NCBI RefSeq assembly: GCF_000003605.2
Contig: NW_003129867.1
Coordinates: 16,477 to 48,365, forward strand
DNA from: Saccoglossus kowalevskii
Taxonomy: Eukaryota > Hemichordata > Enteropneusta > Harrimaniidae
DNA length: 31,889 nt
Reading direction: 5' to 3'
Numbering within the stretch: position 1 is the first letter of the stretch; the number at the start of each line of letters is the position of its first letter. The position numbers and the translations under genes were made by a program. Shown in pieces: positions 21,033-31,663 of this stretch. Below the pieces are notes generated by a model. It worked only from the letters and a program-made list of their open reading frames with translations. It was not told where the DNA came from and ran no database searches.

Positions 21033-22280
21033 ATGTTGCGTTACGTCAGACGTTCATCCTGCCTGATGCTGTTATTGCGGTTGGCGTGTGTGCTTATGAT
21101 ATTTGCTTTTCTTGTGATGGTTTACACCTCTATGTATCTAAGTGCATTTCCAATATCAGTTGAAGAGCTTGAGTACATTGATGAGACGGAATGTCAAAGA
21201 CAGCAAAACCAGGTAGAGGAAACTCATGTACATGCACCGATAGTAAATACTAACCATACAAATATACCTGTCTTCAAGGACGATACTGAAAAACTGGTAC
21301 ATGTTGTAATGAAAACAAACAAGACGTTTGTCATTGAGGACAATAAGCCAGACACCCAAAACTTGAATAAACCCGAAAAGAAGAACAACAGAAAGTTAAC
21401 GAAAAGGGAAAGACAGTTAATAAACAACTTGAAAACACAAGTGGAGAAGTTGAAGCACTGCCATGTGACTGAATCTGATCGTGAGTTGATAAAAAGAAAA
21501 TTAAATACATTTATGGAACAGACACCAAGTGTTTTAACACAGAAAAATACTCATGTCAGAGCTAATTTGAATGAGCCACAAAAATTCATTGAAGCAGGGA
21601 TGTGGCAACTGCTTCCAGAGACTTCACCTCTGGTAAACCAGCGGTTTTCGACGTGTGCTATCATAGGTAATGGCGGCATTCTAAAAGGAAGTAAATGTGG
21701 CAACGAAATAGACCGACATAGTTTTGTTATCAGATCAAATTTACCACCAATTGCAGAGTTTACAGTTGATGCTGGCCGTAAAACAAACTTGACAAGTTTA
21801 TGTCCAACAAGCAAGACTTTAGCAGCTCAGAAATCAGGGACTTTTGACAAACCAAAGTTTTTAAGCAACGCAAAATCCTACCAAGGCTATATACTATGGA
21901 TCCAATCCAGCAACGAACACCCACAGAGAATGCCCTTCACAGTTACAGAATTTCTACAAAAGGAAACACCACTACAAGTATTACTTTCCAACCCAGAGTA
22001 TTCAAGAAAATTTCAAGACTACTGGAAGAATACAGGCAAAGTGTTCAGCACAGAAATGACTCTGATTAGTATGGGGCTTTCAATGTGTGATCAAGTTGAT
22101 CTGTATGGGTTTTGGCCATATAATATAGACAATTTAGACAATGTCATTCCACGCGAGTATTTTGAAAATTCCCCCCTCAAGCGAAGTAAAACCCATGACT
22201 ACACAGGGGAATTTGTTCGACTTCTGGATATGCAATGTAAGGGTTTGCTCAAATTACAACTTGGAAAGTGTACTGCATAA
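21033..22280 (+). CDS. ST8SIA: ST8Sia-like alpha-2,8-sialyltransferase, single exon
   Basis: A 415-residue GT29 protein with a basic N-terminus, a signal anchor at about 10-32 and a long polar stem (50-160). Motif L starts at Cys208 (CAIIGNGGILKGSKCGNEID), motif S spans 338-362 (FSTEMTLISMGLSMCDQVDL, then YGFWPY), motif III is EYFE (375-378), and motif VS has His388 and Glu393 (HDYTGE). Cys208-Cys352 and Cys222-Cys413 are the expected disulfides. All catalytic motifs are therefore present, and an active Golgi sialyltransferase using CMP-sialic acid is likely. The acceptor cannot be told from sequence. The NPS triplet usual in motif L reads CPT here, a change of the same position as in the upstream paralogue. 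Sequons are at 74, 96 and 252. The single exon contrasts with the interrupted vertebrate genes and fits retroposition followed by tandem duplication. Confidence 0.94.
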   Translation: MLRYVRRSSCLMLLLRLACVLMIFAFLVMVYTSMYLSAFPISVEELEYIDETECQRQQNQVEETHVHAPIVNTNHTNIPVFKDDTEKLVHVVMKTNKTFVIEDNKPDTQNLNKPEKKNNRKLTKRERQLINNLKTQVEKLKHCHVTESDRELIKRKLNTFMEQTPSVLTQKNTHVRANLNEPQKFIEAGMWQLLPETSPLVNQRFSTCAIIGNGGILKGSKCGNEIDRHSFVIRSNLPPIAEFTVDAGRKTNLTSLCPTSKTLAAQKSGTFDKPKFLSNAKSYQGYILWIQSSNEHPQRMPFTVTEFLQKETPLQVLLSNPEYSRKFQDYWKNTGKVFSTEMTLISMGLSMCDQVDLYGFWPYNIDNLDNVIPREYFENSPLKRSKTHDYTGEFVRLLDMQCKGLLKLQLGKCTA

Positions 22281-22497
22281 GAAAGTATTAATTTGCTATA
22301 AGTGCATGCTATTAGGTAAATCACATCAATTTCATCCTACCATATGAGGAAATGTGAATTGCAAATATGGAATGATTACGCGCATAAGCGTCCTCTAATA
22401 TAAAAGAACAAATATGGCTTTGTCTGGACTGATTCATTGATTCTGTTCTAAACTTTTTGGATTTCGGCATTCCCATGATGTATCATTGGAAAGAAAA
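22281..22497. other. 3' flank of sialyltransferase 2
   Basis: No polyadenylation hexamer is seen close to the stop, unlike the upstream paralogue. The nearest AATAAA I found is at 22738-22743, beyond an inverted-repeat element. Confidence 0.4.
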
Positions 22498-22643
22498 GAT
22501 GTATAATAATAAGGTTATTATGAGGATACTTCAAAATATGCACTCAGACAGTACGCTGTCACATTGACCTCCAATGCGCGTCAGTCGATAATGTATTGTC
22601 TTTGTGCATACTTTGAGGTATCCACGTAATAACTTCATACATG
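22498..22643. repeat. Inverted repeat, possible foldback element
   Basis: The left arm 22511-22543 (AAGGTTATTATGAGGATACT, then TCAAAATATGCAC) and the right arm 22604-22635 pair with about six mismatches. The looser flanks ATGTATAATAAT and CATACAT also pair. The 60-base centre includes CAATGCGCGTCAG. It could be a small transposon in the 3' flank of sialyltransferase 2, or a transcribed hairpin. Confidence 0.7.
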
Positions 22644-22737
22644 TATTAATATGAACTAGCATACAATAACTGTAATTTTTGGTTTATTGGTAAGTGGTAC
22701 ATGTATGTCATGCAATTAAACCCATGCACCTTTAAAA

Positions 22738-22743
22738 AATAAA
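22738..22743 (+). promoter_or_regulatory. Candidate polyadenylation signal of sialyltransferase 2
   Basis: AATAAA lies about 460 bases after the stop codon. Its use is uncertain; such hexamers are common by chance in AT-rich DNA. Confidence 0.3.
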
Positions 22744-25700
22744 TTTATTTATTACTGTACATGTATATCATCTTCCTGTTTCAATCAACAATTTGATAAG
22801 CCTGTCATACTTCCTACTATCTGTGTTATTCATGCGTAAACTAACATTTGTTTTCTATCAAAATTTAAATCATAAATCTTTGTGCTCCATATTCAAAATG
22901 AAATATGGCATGTGCATTGAATTGCAATGTTATGGTGAACATCGATTGGTTAAAAATTAGTCCTGCCAACAGTATAATAGTTTTCTGTTATTGCACTCAC
23001 ATAACCATAATGCAAATGTATTGTTGGTAAAGACTACTCATAACCCCATGTATAATTTATTGTTGGCACTGTCAATGGTTTCTAACAATACAAGAGGTTT
23101 GCCAATACAACATATTTAAAATATATGTATTTTAAAAACATTATTATTTAAATCCATTAATATCAATTTTTTGGGGTGTTTTATTTATAGAAGCAATATT
23201 TTATGTGACATCATTTCCTGTAAATTTTGTGAGTTACTTAGCACAAATTTGTTAGAAAAGTAACCAAGCAGGGACACTTATATTTTCACGGGTTGATGCA
23301 CATAAACACATATTCTTAAGTTGTTGCAAAGCAGTCAAGTTCATTCAGCAAATCAGGCACACTCTTAAATTCTCTAATATTTCTGTAAACAATTGTTATT
23401 TTCTCTGTACACAATTGTTCAGAAATACTCATAAAATGACATTATTTCTATATATACTTTAAATTACCAAATAGTTATTTCTAAGACTAAACTGCACATG
23501 TAATTTGTTCAACTGGGTGTTATTAGGAGAGATCACCTAATATTAACAGTGCATACTAATTGGTATTCACATTCTGAAATGCCACATCGTTTTTTCTCCA
23601 TTAAAGATGCACATGGTGCAATGGCTATTTAATTTTTCCTAATTTTGATGTTAAATCTGGAGATGCAAGGACTGAGGAGAATCACTGAGTTGTATCCCAT
23701 GTAAATAATTTGAGGTATAAGCAACAATTCATTCAGAGATGCACTTTTCATAGACATGGAAATCTACATGTATTGCTATTTTAACAGAATGACAATCATA
23801 TAGTGCTAACAAAAAATACCTGGGTTGATATAAATAGTGGAAGATGGAAAAGTGATTTATACATGTAACCTGCTTTTAGCCAGCCATCTGTCTACCTGTC
23901 ATTTTAGACAGGTACATTTTGAAAGGCAAAATCTTTACAAACCTGTCTAATATTTATTGAAAATTACCTGTAATTTACAAAATAACTATAAATAATCAAG
24001 ACAAAATAGACCAAGTCTATGGCTACAGACTAGCAACTGTCATTTTTAATTTTGATAAATTTCATAGACAGGTACTTTCTTATTTCTGACTATAAATTTG
24101 CATCACGTGCTGAAAGCTTTCATACATGTAGATGATTGCCGATGTGAATGGTATACACTGTACAACAGTATTGTGTGAACTAAATTTTATTCTGAATTTG
24201 TTGGTAAATCTTCTGTATCTGTGAATAAATCCCACATGACTGGAATAATCCTGCTTTTTATTGTTCATGACAAAATAAAAACAAACTGGTTATATTGCTC
24301 TATAGAGTGCTACATCTATCTCTTGTTTCAAGCAAAGTTTGTTCTGTAAAGAGTCTTTTTTGTGCATTACATATCAACTGCAAAATGGTGAAAGCAGTAC
24401 GATTTACTAAGTTTAATAGTTGAATGTAGGAGGGCGGTATGAGGTAAACTTCTGTAATTTGTGTTAAAATTAATTATTTTGTCACTATAAAGGTCGGCTT
24501 TATCAAACTCATTTATGAGTTCCAAAAAGGAAAATCAAACATTGTGCGATATTTGGCCCAAAACTGTTTGATAGAACAGATTAGTTGAATACAAATTTAT
24601 CATCAAAATAGCCTCTTCACCACTTTTAAAATTTCCAAAATTTGCTCGCCACCCCTGGACTTTTTGTGTGTCTGACCTAAATCAGTTAAATTTCATTACT
24701 TGATACATGTAGTTAAATTTAGGTTAAGATGGGGTAGAATCCTGAACTGTGCGATACCAGAATAACCAGTCTTTAGATTAGTTGAATCAGTGAAAATAAG
24801 ACAGAGTATACTTGTATAGCGCCCTCATGCTACCAAACTATGAAGTCTTTTTTAGTCAGAGTAGTCACTGCAACTTTCAATGTGACAGAGTAGTGGTCAT
24901 CACATGTGCCAGTCTTCATACTAACAACACTGTTGTTAATATTCAGCACCATGAAGTACAGGGTACTTGCACATCTCACGGAAACAACCTTGAGTCTTGC
25001 AATGTTGATTCAGAGTATACAAGAAAAGAGATGATACTGTTCCCTAACCGCCATGAGCACTGTGTCCATTTCGCTCCAGACTAAAACGTGTACCAGACAC
25101 CATATTGTATTGTGCATACATAGACTGCAGTGAATTGTTAGAAAATCAATGCATGGTATATACATATATATCAAAACTTATACATGGTGCAATGACAACC
25201 TTTGAAATCTAACTCCTATGAACACAATCCAATTGCAAACATCTATTTATAAAAAAGATTTAACGCTTGACAAGTAATATTTATAAATACAAGTAAAGAC
25301 CTTTAATTTCAAAATATTTAAGAAAAGCTATTAACACAGGTGGTGTTACCATGGAAATAATTTCCTAGACATACTGTATGTAGTACTCATTCACAGTACA
25401 CAGACCAATGGTACATGTATGGAAAAATAATGACAGCAATCAGTCAGACTAATTGATATGTAACCATTTACTAACTTCAATGCATATTAAGACTATGAAA
25501 AGTCTACAATTTGACCTCAAAATGATTCCTTTAATAGCCTCAACAGATGCATACCCAATTACAAAGATGCACTAAAAGCTGATTTCTTTCTGATGGGTAC
25601 GATTAATGCAAACTATTTCTCTAGTGAATAGCTGATCCACACAGCTCCATTTTAGTAATTTATTTGTGACCTTCTTTATGACGTAAAAGCACTTGTAAAC

Positions 25701-25802
25701 GGACCATTGAACAGACTAGTTATTTTGACTTTTAAATGAGAATCAGAGTGAACAATGTCAAAATTCATGGCAAAAAATATTGAGCTATACCAGCGTATAG
25801 TG
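22744..25802. other. Gene-free stretch
   Basis: AT-rich, with no recognised gene. A perfect 8-bp hairpin, TACCTGTC-ATTTTA-GACAGGTA, is at 23893-23914, and GACAGGTAC recurs at about 24066. A frame ending at 25084 has an ATG at about 24826, is rich in Cys and His, and matches no family I know; it has no splice or promoter support. TTCACCACTTTT near 24618 resembles the end of the TTAA-ended elements. Confidence 0.5.
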
Positions 25803-26041
25803 TTAATATGCTACAAACATATTTTCACCACCAGACTTTCCCATCCACATTTTTCTGCACTTTTTTTTTTGTATTCTTCAATATTTTTGGAAATGAATCC
25901 TAATTTTGGAGTAAATTTTCAGTTTCTCCTCAAACAATTTGGCTATTTTTGTCCCAATCTTCAGAAGGACTATGCAGACTATAAACATGGCTATTTTGCG
26001 AATTTGTGATGAAAAAATGGAAGCGGTGGTGAAAAGGTTAA
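25803..26041. mobile_element. TTAA-ended MITE, copy A
   Basis: The right end is GGTGGTGAAAAGGTTAA. The left end is eroded (TTAA at 25803, then ATTTTCACCACCAG). The interior shares TTTTTCTGCA, ATTCTTCAATATTT, TAATTTTGG and CTATTTTTGTCC with copy B at 29755. TTAA at the ends fits the target of piggyBac-type transposons. It has no coding capacity. Confidence 0.7.
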
Positions 26042-26188
26042 ATATAAGCAAAATATATTTGTTACTGCATTGAAAAATAACAATTTCATATTTCAAGCAA
26101 ATAATTAAGTATAGTTACAACTGTAAACGCCATAGTTTTTTTCAGCATTTACCAAACGCATGACTGAAGGCATGACTTCTGATTTACA

Positions 26189-26893
26189 ATGCCAGTTTAC
26201 AAAATATGCCTTAGTTACCTGGCTAAGATAATGCCAGTTTACAAAATATGCCTTAGTTACCTGGCTAAGACAATGCCAGTTTACAAAATATGCCTTAGTT
26301 ACCTGGCTAAAACAATGCCAGTTTACAAAATATGGCTTAGTTACCTGGCTAAGACAATGCCAGTTTACAAAATATGCCTCAGTTACCTGGCTAAGACAAT
26401 GCCAGTTTACAAAATATGCCTTAGTTACCTGGCTAAGACAATGCCAGTTTACAAAATATGCCTTAGTTACCTGGCTAAAACAATGCCAGTTTACAAAATA
26501 TGCCTTAGTTACCTGGCTAAGACAATGCCAGTTTACAAAATATGCCTTAGTTACCTGGCTAAGACAATGCCAGTTTACAAAATATGCCTTAGTTACCTTG
26601 CTAAGACAATGCCAGTTTACAAAATATGCCTCAGTTACCTGGCTAAGACAATGCCAGTTTACAAAATATGCCTTAGTTACCTGGCTAAGACAATGCCAGT
26701 TTACAAAATATGCCTCAATTACCTGGCTAAGACAATGCCAGTTTACAAAATATGCCTCAGTTACCTGGCTAAGACAATGCCAGTTGACAAAATATGCCTC
26801 AGTTACCTGGCTAAGACAATGCCAGTTTACAAAATATGCCTCAGTTACCTGGCTAAGACAATGCCAGTTGACAAAATATGCCTCAGTTACCTG
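26189..26893. repeat. 42-bp minisatellite, 17 copies, open on both strands
   Basis: The unit is ATGCCAGTTTACAAAATATG followed by CCTTAGTTACCTGGCTAAGACA, 42 bp, repeated 17 times with few changes. Common variants are CCTCAG for CCTTAG and GTTGAC for GTTTAC. Since 42 is a multiple of three, 14-residue peptide repeats appear on the plus strand (MPVYKICLSYLAKT) and on the minus strand (CLSQVTEAYFVNWH). No signal peptide, flanking domain or splice site supports either as a protein. CTTAG and CTAAG in each unit can form a 5-bp stem, and the minus strand holds CAG|GTAACT, a good match to a 5' splice site. Confidence 0.95.
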
Positions 26894-28529
26894 TAGGAAT
26901 AACACTTAGCGGAAGAAATTGCACTCTGCATATGAATACAAGTGTGGCCGATTTACGATATGTGGATTTACTAAAATAAATCAAAAGCCGGAACAATGGG
27001 TCATATGAACAAAAGTGGTATTACGGTATAATAATAAGTACACTTTCCAGTATTATAAAATATCAAATGTCTTTTATCACTGACTGAACATTGATGTTGA
27101 TTACCCAAGTACAGGGGATAATTTCCCCCAACCTTAATAATATTTTCGTAGTCGATATACATGAAGTTTTCTTAATATAGCAGACAGACATTAATGTTAC
27201 CAAAATTCAGTCAAACTCTGGCGGTGTTCATTATTTTGAACAAGTGTTCAGTAAATTGAATAGAAAAAAAAAGTTTCACTGTATCACAAAATACCATGGG
27301 TGTTTCTGTATGTAATCATATGCATGACTCACTTTATTTTACAACCATGGATAAATAGCATGTTTATTGCATTCAGTGTGGAGGGAGTGTGTAATTTACA
27401 AGCTCTACAAATTATTAATAATATCCATCATAATAATTTATTTCTTATGTTTTTCATTTCACAAGATTCATAGCAAATTATGTGCAAGACATTATTCAAC
27501 CACACTTGATGCAGACAAAATAATGTATGCTAGGGTACCAATGTCAACACGTAAAGGGTTCAACCATGTACAACTCAATTTTACAAAATTGGACTAAATT
27601 AAGTAAAGTGTGACAGATTAATTTCAGCGCAATGTTGTTTCATTATTTTGTTTATAATCCTAGGATATTTAATTCCCTTAGGTTGAATTCAGCAGAAACT
27701 TGTAATTACCGCCAACAGCTCGGATTAATGCAAAACTCACGATTGTCACGCGTGCCGCTGTGTATGCGTAGATGAGACTGTTTCGAAATAATCACCTTTT
27801 GTGAAGCAGAGAACCAGTTTCCATGATTTGCATTTTAGGAAGTACACTATAAACACTATAAACATGCACGGTTTTCTTGAATGTGAACAAATATTAATAT
27901 TGCACAATTTGAAAATGTGCAAGTTTTAATTAAACTTTTAATTTGGAATACTCAATGATTTATGCGACTAGTGTGTGATTAGTGATAATGCTTTGTATGC
28001 TCTCTGAATTGTAATATGTTGGGTTATAAACCATATATATTAACTGTTATATACTTCTGATATGGCTGCATACAATTTTAGTGAGTCTTAATTTATCTAT
28101 ACAATCTCTGTGAGAATAAACTTTATTTTAGATTAGCTTTATCTTGAATTAGCAAAATATCAGATTAGCTAAATTAGCTAAAATATCATGCCAGCTAAAA
28201 AGACAGTATGCTTAGTTTTGGGTGACTCAACATTACTCATGGGGAAATAGACATGTACATGTTTGTATATGTATGTTACGTTAAATATGTGTTCAATGTG
28301 TACTGCAAATGCATTTATGTGCCTCTGTGCGTTTCAAATTAATCAAATCTGGTAAATTAATAACATCAGGTAGCAATCCATCCCAAAAAAAATAAAATTA
28401 TTCTTCATAACTATATATTCCAGGCCTGAGATTTAGCTGGTTGTCTTGGCAATGATTTTTTAATTCCATAAAAGTTTTAATTTTACAAGTAGCAGTTATA
28501 GCAGGGTATCTGGCAATTCTTGCAGTTAG
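26894..28529. other. Gene-free stretch
   Basis: AT-rich. A frame at 27367-27597 is partly hydrophobic but unrecognised. Near 28120-28200 there is a short run of repeated AGATTAGCT and TTAGCTAAAAT words. Nothing else was seen. Confidence 0.5.
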
Positions 28530-28735
28530 GAAGTGCAGCTCTTAATACAGGGGGGAAGCGACAGTTTTTATAGTGGGCAGGGGTGGCTCTTATAGTGGGG
28601 TCGGTTGTTTCTTACACAATCCTGGGCTTTTGGAGCAGGAGCAGCTCTTATAGCGGGACAAGGGCCTCCTTTACAAAAATGTAGTGGAGAAGGGGTAGTA
28701 CCGATAGCAAAGCAGCTCTTTTAGCGAGCATATCA
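28530..28735. repeat. Degenerate G-rich tandem repeat
   Basis: The words GCAGCTCTTATAGYGGG, GTGGCTCTTATAGTGGGG and GCAGCTCTTTTAGCGAG recur at irregular spacing with G-rich linkers such as GGGGGGAAGCG and GGCAGGGG. This makes a GC-rich island in AT-rich surroundings. The copies are diverged, so the period cannot be fixed by eye. Confidence 0.6.
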
Positions 28736-28824
28736 CTATGACCCAGAAACAAACAAATTTTGATGAAAAATTTGTTTTCCCAAATTTTTGTTTTTGAATT
28801 GCTATTAAAATTGCGCTTTTATTT

Positions 28825-29325
28825 TTATTTAAATAAAAAATTTCGCAAAATGGAGGCGTTAGCGCCAAATCCCCTGTAACTGCGAAATCACCCAGACTGG
28901 TTTATTCTGCATGGCCCTCTATTGACACTGCAGGAACCCGTCGATTTTTTTCAACGGGTAATTATGTTAATGAGTGTTCTAATTGACAATCATCTAAGCC
29001 AATCACAACGTCTCTTCAACTGACCTCTGACCGAGAAGACCTCGGCTGATTGATTTATTTTAATTCTACGACTAGTACGAGTTACTTTTTTACACATTGT
29101 GATGAGTTAGAAACGACGACTACGAAAAACTCAAATTTCAATGTGCCGCCATATTGGGTCTGTAGTGTGACCTTTACCATGTTGACCTTATTATGCATGT
29201 ATTTCTGCACTCACCGCACTCATTATAATATGTGCATTCATGAATATTTAATATTTGAATGTAATGCAGTTGGGATGATTTCGCGCTAACATCTCCATTT
29301 TGCGAATTTTTTTATTTTATTTAAA
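28825..29325. mobile_element. About 500-bp element with long inverted ends
   Basis: The left end 28825-28874 contains TTCGCAAAATGGAGGCGTTA and then GCGCCAAATC. The right end 29272-29325 contains GATTTCGCGCTAACATCTCC and then ATTTTGCGAA, which is the inverted match. Arms of about 50 bp pair with a few mismatches. The interior has the small hairpin CCGAG-AAGAC-CTCGG at 29031-29045 and no convincing coding frame. It is probably a non-autonomous DNA transposon or foldback element. Confidence 0.75.
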
Positions 29326-29754
29326 CTACAAAAACAAATTAATCGCCCTGACTGCGCCAGTCTACTCAAAATAGTGCCTGGTGATTTGTAACATGAATAT
29401 TTTTGTTCAGAGTCCATGTTTTTATATGTTGACAACAAGCCCATGCTTTGCACACAATATAAGGTTGTATATTTTGTAAAAAGAAAATAATAATGATCAT
29501 GACAATGACTATAGCTTGAAACTGTTTAAATTCAATTTTCTGCATCAGTAACTGTAAGACACTGAAACTGACAGAACACTCAACATATATATGTATACAT
29601 GAATAGAGTGATTAAAAAAACCACACGAACATGTGACTTAATTGAGTATATGTAAGGCCATTCACAACCAATTCATTGCTTTACAACTTCAACATTAAAG
29701 TATGATGGTCGTCAAACTGCAAGTGATCAAATCTTACAAATTTCACTTGTCTTG
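29326..29754. other. Gene-free stretch
   Basis: AT-rich and apparently unique. Nothing recognised. Confidence 0.5.
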
Positions 29755-29983
29755 TTAACCTTTTCTCCACCAGACGTTCTTGCATAAATTTTTCTGCATT
29801 TTTTTCTTATATTCTTCAATATTTCAGAAAATGAACCATAATTTTGGTGCCAACAGACAAAATTTCTGTAAATTTTCACTTTTTACTAAAAAAACTCTGC
29901 TATTTTTGTCCAAATCTTCTGAAGGTAAGTGGGGCTATTTTGTGAATTTGCGATGAAGAGACAACTGGTGGTGAAAATGTTAA
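29755..29983. mobile_element. TTAA-ended MITE, copy B (best preserved)
   Basis: The left end is TTAACCTTTTCTCCACCAG and the right end CTGGTGGTGAAAATGTTAA, imperfect inverted repeats of about 19 bp with TTAA at both outer ends. It is 229 bp long with no coding frame. piggyBac transposons insert at and duplicate TTAA, so this is probably a piggyBac-derived non-autonomous element. Confidence 0.78.
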
Positions 29984-30024
29984 CATCAAAGAAATATTTA
30001 GTGATTTAACATAAATTTAGTTGA

Positions 30025-30238
30025 TTTAAGGTTGCAGGGATATTCATAAGGTTGTTGATAAATATGAATACTATTATTACAAAATTATTTATTCATTTAA
30101 GGTTGCAGGGATATTCATAAGGTTGTTGATAAATATGAATACTATTATTACAAAATTATTTATTCATTTAAGGTTGCAGAGATATTCATAAGGTTGTTGA
30201 TAAATATGAATACTATTATTACAAAATTATTTATTCAT
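30025..30238. repeat. 71-bp triplication, nearly identical copies
   Basis: Three copies start at 30025, 30096 and 30167, each TTTAAGGTTGCAGGGATATT and onward, and differ by about one base (GCAGAGA in the third). The near identity suggests a recent event or assembly of a longer array. It starts about 40 bases after MITE copy B. Confidence 0.95.
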
Positions 30239-30798
30239 TGAGTTTTATATTATTTTTGCTGATGAATAAATTAAGACCCAGTAGATAAAGTAAACAACTA
30301 CAACAACAACCAACATGCTAAAGCAATCCTTATCTCTCCTTCTACAGAGTTCACATGGTTTTAAATTCACAGGTTTGTCTACATTTCAATTTATGTTATG
30401 ATTTTCCTTTCCCAAGTTTTTTTTTTAAGATTTAAAAAGGCCAAAATAATATCAATAAAGTTTCAACAAAATGTAAAACTTAAAGAAACAAAAGATTTAA
30501 TTCCCCTGGCCACATGATGAAAGTACAGCAATAAACCAATTACCTGAGGACCATACCTATTTTAAATTAGTAGAACATGAACCTTTGCACTTTTCCTAGT
30601 TTCCGGGTAATCAATTTAAAAGAAGTAAACTGTAGTCATTTAGTAATCAGTGGAAGACTGGTTCCGCTAAATTGTTATAATTGGTGAGTAGGTTTTAAAC
30701 CTCATTATTTTTACAAAATCAATTTTACAAATAATTTTTCAGTTCAGTTAATGGTGTATAATAATAAACTCAAAGACAAAATAATTTCTTGTTTCAGA
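30239..30798. other. Gene-free stretch
   Basis: AT-rich, with CAA-rich sequence (CTACAACAACAACCAAC) near 30300. No gene recognised. Confidence 0.5.
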
Positions 30799-31007
30799 TT
30801 AACCCTTTGCAGGCCAGCCATTATTCCGCCAGTCATAATTTTGGTGCAATGTTTAGCACATTTTTTTTTACATATTTTTCTATGATTTCTGTGTTAATTT
30901 TTGAACAATATGCGTTTAATTTTCTATTGGCAACAGATCAGATCAAACATTTTGAAGAAATCTGGAAAAAATTACGTTGATTTCAATTTTTAACTTTTCA
31001 AAGTTAA
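30799..31007. mobile_element. TTAA-ended MITE, copy C (different family)
   Basis: It starts TTAACCCTTTGCAGGCCAGC and ends ACTTTTCAAAGTTAA, 209 bp. The CCCTTTGC terminus next to TTAA is typical of piggyBac-like ends. The interior shares only CATAATTTTGGTGC with copy B. The right end has decayed. Confidence 0.6.
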
Positions 31008-31663
31008 TTCTTATTTGTGTTTATGGTATCTTATGGTAATTTATTCTGATGAGGTGTTAAGTATCCGTTATTTCATATAGTGGCAACTTATCATGTACGG
31101 TTGGCATGAAAAAAAAAATGAAGATATAGTTGTATTTTTGATTCACCCCATCTGGCAGGGAGGAAAGGACCCTCTTATATGCATTAATGACACCTAAGAA
31201 CTGTCATCATTTTCATCTAATAGATAAACTTAATGGCTAATGTATTTCTTCAACATTCAAGAAAACATGGATTTTATTTTATAGTGTCGAGGACAAACAT
31301 ATGTTGTGTCAGTGTATGTTGAATGGGAAGAGTGAATATGTCATGTCACTGCTGAAAGTAGTGTTGAGTTATAAAAACAAACATTAATGTATCCAATTCC
31401 TGATCACAGGTACATGTACCTTAATACTTGGGTAAAACAATTACCGGAAGACCATTTCAATGACATAGTCCCTGTTAAATAATTTCATTAACAAAATTGA
31501 TACTTATTTACTTCAAGCTGACCTCCTGAGTTTTGATTGAACAGTGAAGAAGTCTTGCTATAACTAGCAACACATCCAAATTGGTGTTGACAATATACAC
31601 ACACAAGGTGAACTAAATACTATGGTACATGTATGTATCAATAGCGAGCCAATCAATAGAGAC
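31008..31663. other. Gene-free stretch
   Basis: AT-rich and apparently unique. No gene, tandem repeat or RNA recognised. Confidence 0.5.

Noticed and set aside
24826-25084. Plus-strand frame of about 85 codons, rich in Cys and His
   Set aside because: No motif or family recognised, no splice sites, and its length is within chance for this window.
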